This document shows positions 41,720 through 49,889 of a stretch of 61,038 bases of DNA, piece by piece; position 1 is the stretch's first letter, and every line of letters starts with the position of its first letter. A program made the position numbers and the translations under genes. Source of the DNA: Gordonia otitidis NBRC 100426 (GTDB lineage Bacteria > Actinomycetota > Actinomycetes > Mycobacteriales > Mycobacteriaceae). Location: positions 1-61,038 of the forward strand of contig NZ_BAFB01000130.1 of NCBI RefSeq assembly GCF_000248075.1, read 5' to 3'. The notes below the pieces were generated by a model that was not told the DNA's origin, did no database searches, and saw nothing but the letters and a program-made list of their open reading frames with translations.

Positions 41720-42580
41720 TCATCGGTCCCGGTCGGCTGCCAGAGCCTCTGAGAGCTCTGTCATCTCACTGTCGAGCATCGTGACGAACGGATCGCCCTC
41801 GTGGGGCAACACCCAGAAGCGCTTGTGTGCGAGCGCGTCGAGTACATCGGCTGCGACGGCTGCGGGCGCGACACCTGCCTCGTTGAGCACCCGATGGCCA
41901 CCTTCGACGAGTTCTTCGGGCAGGGCCGCGGATTCGGGAGCAGACGTCGCGGAGGTGCGGATCAGGTTGGTGCGCACCATCCCGGGGTTCAACAGAGCGA
42001 CATGGATGAAGGGTGCCGCGACGGCAACCTCGGCGCGCAGTGCTTTGGCCAGTGCGACTGCGCCCGCCTTGCTGGCGCCGTAGGCGCCGCTGTACCCCGA
42101 CGCCACGATGCCGGCCATCGATGCCGTGATGACGATGTCGGCGGGCGTCCCCTGGTCGACGAGCGGCGGCACGAGTGCGCGGATGGAATTCTGCAGGCCG
42201 CCGAGGTTCACCGACATCACGAAGTCGAACGTCTCGTCGGTGGTGTCCCAGAGGGTGGATCCGGTACTCGTCACACCCGCGTTCATGCACACGGTGTCGA
42301 TCCGTCCCAGTGCGCGCGCTGAATCCGCGAGTTCTGCAAGGGATGACCGATTGCGCACGTCGACGGCGTGTGTCTGCACCCGAAGGCCCAGATCACGGAG
42401 CTGGGTGGCCGCTGCAGCCAACGCCTGCTCGTCACGATCGGCTATGAGGACGTGTTGACCGCGTGCCCCCAGCGCCGCGGCGAGAGCGAATCCGATACCG
42501 CTTGCGCCGCCGGTGACGACTGCGACCCCCGCTCCGGTCGCGTCACGGTCGTAGCCGGGATTCTCGTCTGCCACGTCCAC
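41720..42580 (-). CDS. SDR family NAD(P) oxidoreductase (last gene of the Lux-like arm)
   Basis: A 286-residue classical short-chain dehydrogenase. VVTGGASGIGFALAAALGAR is the nucleotide-binding motif (TGxxxGxG), MNAGVTS the NAG motif, and the catalytic Ser and YGASKAG (YxxxK) are present. Starts directly at the LLM stop (no gap), so it is part of the same operon. GTG 42580. Substrate unknown; the context suggests a secondary alcohol or ketone. Confidence 0.88.
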   Translation of the reverse strand: MDVADENPGYDRDATGAGVAVVTGGASGIGFALAAALGARGQHVLIADRDEQALAAAATQLRDLGLRVQTHAVDVRNRSSLAELADSARALGRIDTVCMNAGVTSTGSTLWDTTDETFDFVMSVNLGGLQNSIRALVPPLVDQGTPADIVITASMAGIVASGYSGAYGASKAGAVALAKALRAEVAVAAPFIHVALLNPGMVRTNLIRTSATSAPESAALPEELVEGGHRVLNEAGVAPAAVAADVLDALAHKRFWVLPHEGDPFVTMLDSEMTELSEALAADRDR

Positions 42581-43675
42581 CTACCGATAACTCGGGATGA
42601 GCTCGTTGCCGATCAGTTCGATCGACTCCATGATGCGGTCGTGCGGGGTATCGCCCATCTGCATGTGGATGATCACCTGATCGACATCGCTCTTCGCGAA
42701 TGCATCGAACACCGTCGCGCAGTCGTCGGGATTGCCCGCCATGACGAAACCACCCTCGGTCATCATGGTCTCGAGTGCGTGCCGGTCGGTCTTGATGAGG
42801 TCATTGACCATTTTGGTGACGCCGGAGTTGAGATGTTCGAAGCTCGGGCTCGGCTTCCCGTCGGGCCATCCGTTGAGCATGTGTTCCGACCCGTGCAGTG
42901 TGTGATCGACGACCTTCTGTACGGCCAGTTGTCGAATGGCGTCGCGGTCATGGCTGCACAGTCCGTTGATGAAGCCGGCGGTCTGCTTGTTCACCACACC
43001 AGCGATGGGTTGGGCATTGTCGATGTTCGCGTAGTACGCCTCCGTCGACGCCTTGAGCAGTTCGTAGTCCACCGACTGGGCGAAGAACAGCATTCCCAAA
43101 CCCTTCGCGGCCGCGCGTTCGGCGTTACCCGGACCTACACCCCCGACCCACAGCGGCGGGTGCGGGGTCTGTACCGGTCGGGGCACGACCGTCCGGCTGG
43201 GGATGTTGACGTATTCGCCGTCGAAGCTGACCGGATCGTAGGCGAGGCAGTGGACGACGGCCTCGAGGCCCTCGTCCCACTGCGCGCGTGACTGCTCGGG
43301 ATCGAGGCCGAAACCGTACAGCTCGGCAGGCGTCGTCGAGCGTCCCGAGCCGAGGTCGACCCGGCCGTCGCTGAGGCAGTCGAGCATCGCGACCTTCTCG
43401 GCGACCCTGACCGGGTGGTTGTAGGCGGGCGGAGTCAGTGCGAGACCGAAACCGAAACGAATGTGTTGCGTCTGATAGGCGGCGGCGCCGAAAATCACCT
43501 CGGGTGCCGACATGTGCGAGAAGCCCTGCAGGAAATGATGTTCCGAAAGCCAGACGTAGTCGAATCCATGCCGATCGGCGTGCACGATCTGGTCGACGGT
43601 CTGCCGGACGATGCGCGCCTCGGCGTGCGGATCGTCCGGCGACACCGCCATCTCGTAGAACAGTCCGAACTTCAT
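42581..43675 (-). CDS. luciferase-like flavin-dependent monooxygenase (LLM class)
   Basis: A 364-residue TIM-barrel flavoenzyme. It starts KFGLFYEMAVSPDDPHAEAR and contains VWLSEHHFLQGFS, the EHH segment of the bacterial luciferase-like family. DLGSGRSTTPAELYGFGLD and PPLWVGGVGPGNAERAA are FMN/F420-region motifs. LLM enzymes use reduced FMN or F420 for monooxygenation or desulfurisation. It is not called LuxA: identity to luciferase is only at the family level and no second subunit is present. ATG 43675 has GAAGAGGAG upstream. Confidence 0.88.
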   Translation of the reverse strand: MKFGLFYEMAVSPDDPHAEARIVRQTVDQIVHADRHGFDYVWLSEHHFLQGFSHMSAPEVIFGAAAYQTQHIRFGFGLALTPPAYNHPVRVAEKVAMLDCLSDGRVDLGSGRSTTPAELYGFGLDPEQSRAQWDEGLEAVVHCLAYDPVSFDGEYVNIPSRTVVPRPVQTPHPPLWVGGVGPGNAERAAAKGLGMLFFAQSVDYELLKASTEAYYANIDNAQPIAGVVNKQTAGFINGLCSHDRDAIRQLAVQKVVDHTLHGSEHMLNGWPDGKPSPSFEHLNSGVTKMVNDLIKTDRHALETMMTEGGFVMAGNPDDCATVFDAFAKSDVDQVIIHMQMGDTPHDRIMESIELIGNELIPSYR

Positions 43676-43738
43676 GGGTGTACTCCTCTTCGTGTGTGAG
43701 ATCACTGATGTAGTGGTGAATAGTGTTGTGTCGCAGTG

Positions 43739-45139
43739 TCAATGACCGGACATTGTCTGTGAGTCATCGAGGACCCACCGCATCACTCGACGTAGCGGAT
43801 AGAAGCCGTCGTGTGGCAGCCCCTCGATGTTGGACGCGACGGCCCCGAGCCCGACCACTCGCTGCACCCCCATCGAGGCGAGCGCGTCGCGCAGACCTGT
43901 GATGCGGGACGCGGGATAGACGCCGACCGTCTGGGTTGCCACGTTCGCATGCCGGACGGCCTCGGCCAGGCTGGGTACGGTGACCACATTCACGGTCTTC
44001 GACGTGGGATAGAAGTCGACCGGTTCATCCGAGCGCACCACGAGTCCGGAGCCGTCGTAGTCTCCCCAGACCCGGTAGACGGGTTCGAGCCCGCGCAGCA
44101 CGTCGATCTCGTTGCGGATCTCGTTGCCCAGCGGCGTCGCGTATGCCGACGAGAGCGGCCGTTCGGCACGGAGTTCGTCGGCGAGGGCTCCGCAGAATGC
44201 ATCGACCTGAACATCATCTCCCTCGATGTAGACGAAACGACTTGCCGCGCAGGCATCCTGATTGAACAACGACACGTCGGTCGCTGCGGCTGCGGCCGCG
44301 GCCGCGCGGGTGTCGTCGGACTCGTGGGCTTCGCGTCCGACGAATGACATCGACACCTTCGGATCGAACGACACGATCTCGAACCCGGGCCCGGCGTAGC
44401 GATGCGCACTGCGAATGGCCGAGTCCGCACCCCAGACGACGAGTTTGTCGAAGAACTGCGGGCGGAAGATCGCGCTCTCGACCCTCGTGTCGCCGCCACG
44501 CCAGTACACGGCGGAGAACGATCGAGTGGTGGGGTGATCGGGGTCGACGTCGGCCATGGTGCGCAGTACCGCGCCGGCGGTGAAGAGGTCGTTCGCGGGA
44601 ACCTTCAGAAGGTGCACACCCTTGCTGAGAGCACCACGAACGATCGTGGTGACCGCGACGGCGGGGGTGTTGCCTGCGGTGATGTGGGCCAACCGCGGTG
44701 GGAATGCCCGAACGTGGGCAGCGGGCAGTCCATGTGGCCGATCGATGGGCGCCCACCCGTCGATGGCGTCCCAGCCGACGTCGGTGGCGATCTGGAACTC
44801 CAGATTCGTGCGGTCGAAGAACAGGGGCATCGCCCGATAGGTGTTCTCCAGGATACGACGTTCGAGAGTGTTGAAGACGAGCGAATGCTCAAGTGCCTCT
44901 TGGAGATAGGGGTTCGAATCGAACTGCAGGCGCGTACCGACCTCCACGAGGAAGTCGATGACGTCGGCGACAGGGGTGTCGAACGCTGGCCCCGGCTCGC
45001 GGCGCGGCCACACCAGCGCATCAATGTCGAGCGCGGGTGTGCTGAATCCTCCGTGGTCGACATCGGCCCCGACGACCGTGCGTCCCTTGATGACGTGCGG
45101 CACCGCGGTCGCGGTACTCAGGTGGGTCGGAGCATTCAT
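43739..45139 (-). CDS. LuxC-like acyl-CoA / acyl-protein reductase
   Basis: A 466-residue protein of the aldehyde-dehydrogenase superfamily, LuxC family (family length about 480). The Cys region NQDACAASRFVY (Cys297) corresponds to the acylated cysteine of LuxC. HITAGNTPAVAVTTIVRG and RGALSKGVHLLKVPANDLF are the cofactor and substrate parts. LuxC reduces an acyl group on the LuxE synthetase to a fatty aldehyde with NADPH. ATG 45139 shares one base with the stop of the DapB-like gene. A longer upstream frame lies in that gene. Confidence 0.88.
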   Translation of the reverse strand: MNAPTHLSTATAVPHVIKGRTVVGADVDHGGFSTPALDIDALVWPRREPGPAFDTPVADVIDFLVEVGTRLQFDSNPYLQEALEHSLVFNTLERRILENTYRAMPLFFDRTNLEFQIATDVGWDAIDGWAPIDRPHGLPAAHVRAFPPRLAHITAGNTPAVAVTTIVRGALSKGVHLLKVPANDLFTAGAVLRTMADVDPDHPTTRSFSAVYWRGGDTRVESAIFRPQFFDKLVVWGADSAIRSAHRYAGPGFEIVSFDPKVSMSFVGREAHESDDTRAAAAAAAATDVSLFNQDACAASRFVYIEGDDVQVDAFCGALADELRAERPLSSAYATPLGNEIRNEIDVLRGLEPVYRVWGDYDGSGLVVRSDEPVDFYPTSKTVNVVTVPSLAEAVRHANVATQTVGVYPASRITGLRDALASMGVQRVVGLGAVASNIEGLPHDGFYPLRRVMRWVLDDSQTMSGH

Positions 45140-46284
45140 CAGACGCCTGCCTGTTCTCGAACTGCGGATCGCGCCACGCTGTCGGCCACGGGAAGGTAGC
45201 CGCCCGCGTGCAGTCCGAGATCCAGTCGTGTGATGATCCCGGGTGGTGCAGCGCAGACCGGTTCGACGGCATTCACCGCGTGCATCGCGGTGGCGATGGA
45301 TGTGCCGCGACCGGACGGCGACGTGATGTCGAGTCGCACGTCGATGCGGGGGTCTCCCTGTAGGGACAGCTCGTAATGCGCTGCCCCGGAGGGCCATTCA
45401 GGTGCCACGTCGTCCGAGACGCGCCATACCATGTGATAGCCGAGGCGTCGTGTACCATCGACGATTCCCTCGATGTCTATTCGACGCGCAGCCACGGTGC
45501 CTGCGTCGATTGTGCCCCACGGCAGGGTCACCGGGACGGGTGTGGTGGCCTTCTCGCACGTGATGGCGAAGTCCTCGAATGTGACCGAAAAGGCTTGCTG
45601 TAGCAGTGCTATACACGCGTAGTAGGGACTCCACGTGACATCGGTGAGGAAGTCCATCGGTGCGAGCGTGTCGGGGGAGAGACCCATGCCGATCATGTCC
45701 CGCACCACCGAGGCGGAGTCGTAGCCCGACATGTCGACGAGTTCGGTGATGTCGATCGAGTCGATTCGGTCTCCGATCGTCGACACCACGACCGGCAGGA
45801 TGTCGAAGGCGAATCCCGGGTTGACGCCCGAACTGTGGAAGCTGGCGTTCCCGGCAGCGCAGGCGGCCGAGATCCGATCGGCGACACCCGGCGGCATCGA
45901 CGCGGGGTGGATGTGGGTGCTCACCGCGGTCGACACCACGTTCTTGCCCGACGCGAGTAGCGCGCAGATGTCGTCGACGCATTGTTCGGCATCGCCGGTG
46001 TCGCCGAGGGCGTTGTAGACCACGGCGTCCGCGTCGAGAGCCAGAATGGCCTCCCGGTCGTGTGTCGCCCGCAGGGCTGCGGGCGCGAGACCCGCGAGCT
46101 CACCGACGTCGCGACCCTCCTTGTCGTCGGAGTAGACGTAGACGCCGACGAGGTCGAATGCCGGATTGCCGATCAGTGCACGCAGCGACGCCTGTCCGAC
46201 GTTGCCCGTCGCCCACTGGATGACGCGCAGCGGGCGGGTGGCTGCTGATGAGGAGTCTGCTGACGACTCGCTGACGGAGGTCAT
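45139..46284 (-). CDS. DapB-like / amine-dehydrogenase-fold NAD(P) oxidoreductase
   Basis: A 381-residue protein. The N-terminal Rossmann motif is RVIQWATGNVGQASLRALIG and the acidic-residue region reads VGVYVYSDDKEGRD. HSSGVNPGFAFDILPVVVST is the domain 2 entry, typical of the mycobacterial group usually annotated dihydrodipicolinate-reductase-like. This group is common in actinobacterial catabolic clusters, and the real reaction is not known for most members. The ATG overlaps the LuxE-like stop by 4 bases. Confidence 0.82.
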   Translation of the reverse strand: MTSVSESSADSSSAATRPLRVIQWATGNVGQASLRALIGNPAFDLVGVYVYSDDKEGRDVGELAGLAPAALRATHDREAILALDADAVVYNALGDTGDAEQCVDDICALLASGKNVVSTAVSTHIHPASMPPGVADRISAACAAGNASFHSSGVNPGFAFDILPVVVSTIGDRIDSIDITELVDMSGYDSASVVRDMIGMGLSPDTLAPMDFLTDVTWSPYYACIALLQQAFSVTFEDFAITCEKATTPVPVTLPWGTIDAGTVAARRIDIEGIVDGTRRLGYHMVWRVSDDVAPEWPSGAAHYELSLQGDPRIDVRLDITSPSGRGTSIATAMHAVNAVEPVCAAPPGIITRLDLGLHAGGYLPVADSVARSAVREQAGV

Positions 46285-47615
46285 TCGCCCACCGCGCCGC
46301 GGACGAAGGAATCGATTGTGCCCGCACAGGTGAGCTTGTCGTCGCCACCCTCGAGTTCGGAGTAGCGGGCGATCTCGGTCACCGCGGGTACGGCGCGTCC
46401 GGTTGGACTGGCGTCGTAGTCGATTGTGACGCGGTCACCGCTGATGATGCCGCCCCAACGACCGTCGATCGAGACGTCGAAGAGCGCCATGCGTCCGGTC
46501 GAGGTGCCGCTCGACGCGCGCTGGAGTCTCTCCCCGGAGTCGTCGAGCAGCAGCGGCACGATCCATCCGGGGAATTCGTAGCGGCCCCACTCGTTCATCC
46601 GGGCACCACTGCTCGCCTCCTGCATGCCGTAGCCCTGGGTGAAATTCTTCAGATCGATGCCGAGGAACGTCATGATCTGCTGCACGTGGTCGGCAGGCAG
46701 GTTCACACCCTTGGCTCCACCACCGCTGATCACCTGCGTGTCTGGGTGGAAGGTACCGTCGGGGACACCACGTTCACGCGCGGTCTCGACGATGCGATAG
46801 AGCTGCGGTGTCAGGCCCACGAGGAGCATGGGCTCGTTCCGGTAACTCAGTACCTTGTCGACGAGGTCGACCGTCATGGCGTCGGCGAACTCCTGGCGTA
46901 GCTTCACATTCGCCTCGAACTCGGCGATCTCCGACGGTGTCGCGGTGCCGTCGCCGATCCGGCGTCGCATCCGCGTCATCTGCGAGAGGTCGGTGATAGT
47001 CAGCTCGGCATCTGTCAGGAAGTACACGGCATCTTCTCGACCGCACACCGACACGAGGTTGGTGAAGGTGGCCGACGCCCGGTTGGGTGCCCGGCGTGGT
47101 CCCAGCACGAAGATGGGGAGTGAGTTGTCCGTCGGTAGACCGGGCGGAATCGTTGCGGCATTGGCAAATTCGACGTCATGTGCGCTCTGATTGAGGAACG
47201 AGTTCTTGCCGCTGGTGCCGCTCGTGGCGAAGACGTGGTGTCCAGCGGCATGACACCTCTCGATCCAGTCGTCGGCATTCCGGATCCCGTCGACGTCGAC
47301 TCCCTCGACGGGATTGACCGAGAGTGTGTCGAGCCAGAGATTCATCCGGTCCCACCGTCCGTTGTCGATGAAGGACTCGGGGTAGCTCTTGTATGCCGTG
47401 TGCGCGAAGAGCAGCGGAACGACGTCCTCGAGTGAACCGATCGTGTCGATCCCTGCGCGTTCCGCGAGCTGGTCGAGGATCTTGATTCTCGGTCGGCACT
47501 GCTGGAAGCGCTGGTTGATGGCATCCACCCAGAGCTCCTCGAGTTCTGCGTGTGGCGTGTTGAACGGATCGTCGGCGTTCGCCAATGCGGTGAGCGTCTC
47601 GATGCTGTCGGCCAT
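46281..47615 (-). CDS. LuxE-like acyl-protein synthetase
   Basis: A 444-residue adenylate-forming enzyme (LuxE of bioluminescent bacteria has about 370). The phosphate-binding loop TSGTSGK is at residues 131-137, and the pattern GLTPQLYRIVETARERGVPD and VISGGGAKGVNLPADHV follows, as in LuxE/coenzyme F390-synthetase proteins. LuxE activates a fatty acid to acyl-AMP and loads it on its own cysteine for LuxC. The first 60 residues are an extension relative to LuxE. First gene of the left arm, with GAGAGGA before the ATG. No LuxD-type acyl transferase is seen nearby. Confidence 0.85.
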   Translation of the reverse strand: MADSIETLTALANADDPFNTPHAELEELWVDAINQRFQQCRPRIKILDQLAERAGIDTIGSLEDVVPLLFAHTAYKSYPESFIDNGRWDRMNLWLDTLSVNPVEGVDVDGIRNADDWIERCHAAGHHVFATSGTSGKNSFLNQSAHDVEFANAATIPPGLPTDNSLPIFVLGPRRAPNRASATFTNLVSVCGREDAVYFLTDAELTITDLSQMTRMRRRIGDGTATPSEIAEFEANVKLRQEFADAMTVDLVDKVLSYRNEPMLLVGLTPQLYRIVETARERGVPDGTFHPDTQVISGGGAKGVNLPADHVQQIMTFLGIDLKNFTQGYGMQEASSGARMNEWGRYEFPGWIVPLLLDDSGERLQRASSGTSTGRMALFDVSIDGRWGGIISGDRVTIDYDASPTGRAVPAVTEIARYSELEGGDDKLTCAGTIDSFVRGAVGE

Positions 47616-47984
47616 GTGAGGTCCTCTCGGCGGTGATGGGAGCCGGTGACGGGTCGTCGGATGTCGACGAATCAGACACGTCGGCGGGGGGTGAGTCGGC
47701 GCAATAGTTAAGGAACTTAATCAAGGACGCTAGTGCTATTGATCGAGGGGTGTCAATAGGTTTGCGCTCCTTTGGGGTGGCCGTTTATGCAGTTAGAGGC
47801 GATTAACCAGAAACGCGAGGCATTCCATCGCCTGCTGTTCTTGGATTCGTTCGGGTGATCCTCTTGCGTGCGTGTGTACTCTTTGTTAAGAACTATACAA
47901 AAGTTTGTGGCACTTCTGGCCCTTCGCATCTGGACGGGACGGGCGGTCTGTCTTCGACTCGGGACCGCGTGAAAGAGAGCATTC
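47616..47984. other. divergent control region of the Lux-like cluster
   Basis: 369 bases, less GC-rich than its neighbours, without a convincing gene. It holds the divergent promoters of the LuxE-like (minus) and isomerase-like (plus) arms, a TTAAG-gaa-CTTAA palindrome around 47708-47720, the CTATTGA-N10-TCAATAG dyad (47736-47759) and an imperfect CTTTGT/ACAAAAG dyad (47881-47903). An in-frame ATG-less stretch on the minus strand was considered and rejected. Confidence 0.6.
47736..47759. promoter_or_regulatory. dyad CTATTGA-N10-TCAATAG
   Basis: Perfect 7-base arms 10 bases apart in the divergent region. A further CAATAG occurs at 47702-47707. It is a candidate operator for the XRE-cupin regulator at the end of the right arm or for the MarR protein. 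Confidence 0.5.
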
Positions 47985-48899
47985 ATGACCCAGGCGCCTG
48001 CCCACGAGGAGCGTGCCGAGGTGGCTGAGTCCGCTTCGCGCGACTTTCATTGGTTGTCGGCCAATCCCGGTAAACGACGAACCGAGATCATCTACCTGAT
48101 CTGGTTCCTCGTGACGGTGCCGATCCAGGGCGCCATCGTGATGACCTTGAGCTACGACAGCTACAACGACGTCGCGTTGATCGCGCAGTCGCTCGTCATG
48201 GGCCTCGGAACGCTACTGTTGCCCTTGATCTTTCGCGCACCGCAGGACAGGGGGGTGCCACTCACTGAGCTCTATGGATTCCGGATGGGCGTGTTCCTCG
48301 TCATCTGGGCGGTGCTCGGTGGATTCGTCGGAACCGATCCCTGGTACGAGGTGCTCCACGGGCACTTCGCGTTCAACACCGCGGTCAACCCCAACGGCGT
48401 CCCGCTGTTCATGCTGTTCATGACCATCTCGGTCTTCGGGTTCTACTCGGTCATCCTCGGCACGCTATACCGGGTGATCACCCAGCTCCTCGACCGCACA
48501 TCCGGCTACCTCGGTCGTGACAGCATCCTCCGTCACGGGTTGGTGTGCCTGGTTCTCGCGCCCCTGATGCCCCTCGTGGAGACCTTCGCCTACACCTCGG
48601 CGGTGCCGCACAACTACTGCTTCGACAACGGGATAGGGATGTGGGGACTCAACGTCCTCGTGTACGGCGCGTGGCATTTTTCGTCGCTGATCTTCTACAC
48701 GAAATTCGACACTCAACCGGGGCTACGCACCCCACTGTCGATCGTGATGCTCAGCGGCTTCGCGACCATCGGCATCCTCATCTGCATCATGGCCGTGACG
48801 AAGACATTCATCGCACCGCACTTCGTCGAGGTCAATCACGGCGTACGCATGCTCAACGACTGGAGCCCCGACAACTGCCTGGGTCCCAAACCCTCCTGA
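47985..48899 (+). CDS. polytopic membrane protein resembling cycloeucalenol cycloisomerase
   Basis: A 304-residue protein with about seven hydrophobic segments. From memory it aligns along its length with plant cycloeucalenol cycloisomerase (CPI1): W-x-x-x-NP-x-KR-x-x-E (residues 23-34 WLSANPGKRRTE), a Y-x-x-x-x-x-x-x-W-x-x-x-x-G segment near 97-112, NPNGVP (135-140), LVETFAYTS (197-205) next to NYCFDNGIGMWG (210-221), and YTKFD (238-242). CPI1 opens the 9,19-cyclopropane ring of cyclopropyl sterols. Family assignment is by pattern only; a bacterial sterol- or terpenoid-related isomerase is a hypothesis. AGAGA-type site before ATG. First gene of the right arm. Confidence 0.8.
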   Translation: MTQAPAHEERAEVAESASRDFHWLSANPGKRRTEIIYLIWFLVTVPIQGAIVMTLSYDSYNDVALIAQSLVMGLGTLLLPLIFRAPQDRGVPLTELYGFRMGVFLVIWAVLGGFVGTDPWYEVLHGHFAFNTAVNPNGVPLFMLFMTISVFGFYSVILGTLYRVITQLLDRTSGYLGRDSILRHGLVCLVLAPLMPLVETFAYTSAVPHNYCFDNGIGMWGLNVLVYGAWHFSSLIFYTKFDTQPGLRTPLSIVMLSGFATIGILICIMAVTKTFIAPHFVEVNHGVRMLNDWSPDNCLGPKPS

Positions 48900-48962
48900 G
48901 TACAGCGTGTTTCGCTCATGGCCACTCCTCGGTAGACACACACCACGAATGAGAGAAGACGT

Positions 48963-49817
48963 ATGGGACTCCTCGACGATCGCGTAGCACTGATCACCGG
49001 AGCAGCTCGTGGGCAAGGACGAGCGCATGCCGTGACCTCGGCGCGGGAAGGTGCGGATGTCGTCCTCGTCGACATCGACACGCAGATCTCGACAGTGAGC
49101 TACCCACTGGCCGACGCCGACGACATGGCCGAGACCGTGCGGCTGGTCGAGGCGTTGGGGCGCAAGGCCGTCGCGATCACGGCGGACGTCCGCGAGCAGT
49201 CTCAGCTCGATGCTGCCGTCGCCACGGCGATCACGGAGCTCGGCCACATCGACATCCTCATCGCCAATGCGGGCATCTGGACCAGGGAACTGTTCTACGA
49301 GATGACCGAGCAGATGTGGCGGGACATGATCGACGTCAATCTCAGCGGAGTGTGGCGGTCGGCGAAAGCCGTTGCGCCGCACATGATCGAACGGCAGACA
49401 GGGTCCATCGTCATCACGTCGTCAGTCAACGGAATCGAGCCGGGTCCGACCTATGCGCACTACACGTCGGCGAAGCACGGTGTCCTGGGGCTGATGAAGA
49501 ACATCGCGCTCGAGTTGGCCCCGCACGGTGTGCGGTGCAACGCCGTCTGCCCAGGTGCGGTGTTGACCCCCATGGTCGACCAGCCTGACACCTGGAACAT
49601 CTTCGCAGGCGGATCGGGCGGAACCCACGAACAGATGATGGAGGGCGGTCACCACTACGGCGCGTTGAAGGCGACGACCTTCCTGCCGCCGGAGGCCATC
49701 GCCGATACCGCCCTCTATCTCAATTCGGATCTCGCCGCCTCGGTCACCGGGGTGACCATTCCGGTCGAGGCGGGTCATCTGCTCCTGACGGGAGTCAATC
49801 TCGCTCCGACCCGCTGA
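48963..49817 (+). CDS. mycofactocin-coupled SDR oxidoreductase (carveol-dehydrogenase-like)
   Basis: A 284-residue short-chain dehydrogenase. ALITGAARGQGRAHAVTSAR (TGAARGQG at residues 12-19) and the longer insertion after strand 2 (TQISTVSYPLADADDMAETV) mark the mycofactocin-coupled group, whose bound NAD is recycled by mycofactocin rather than free NAD. NAGIW at 102-106 and YTSAKHG give the catalytic Tyr167/Lys171 with Ser153/154. Likely substrates are carveol-type cyclic alcohols. No mycofactocin synthesis genes lie in this window. ATG 48963. Confidence 0.87.
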   Translation: MGLLDDRVALITGAARGQGRAHAVTSAREGADVVLVDIDTQISTVSYPLADADDMAETVRLVEALGRKAVAITADVREQSQLDAAVATAITELGHIDILIANAGIWTRELFYEMTEQMWRDMIDVNLSGVWRSAKAVAPHMIERQTGSIVITSSVNGIEPGPTYAHYTSAKHGVLGLMKNIALELAPHGVRCNAVCPGAVLTPMVDQPDTWNIFAGGSGGTHEQMMEGGHHYGALKATTFLPPEAIADTALYLNSDLAASVTGVTIPVEAGHLLLTGVNLAPTR

Positions 49818-49889
49818 GGCGGCATCGACGCGACACCACGCCTCGAGGACTCGCCGGGATATGACGAAAGACAAAGAAAGGCACGACAA

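Noticed and set aside
42581-43675. Naming the LLM enzyme LuxA and the cluster a bioluminescence operon
   Set aside because: Only family-level similarity, no LuxB or LuxD, and the cluster contains dehydrogenases and an isomerase-like protein.
47753-47986. A small minus-strand gene in the divergent region
   Set aside because: Low-complexity, no ribosome-binding site, and it crosses the start of the isomerase-like gene.
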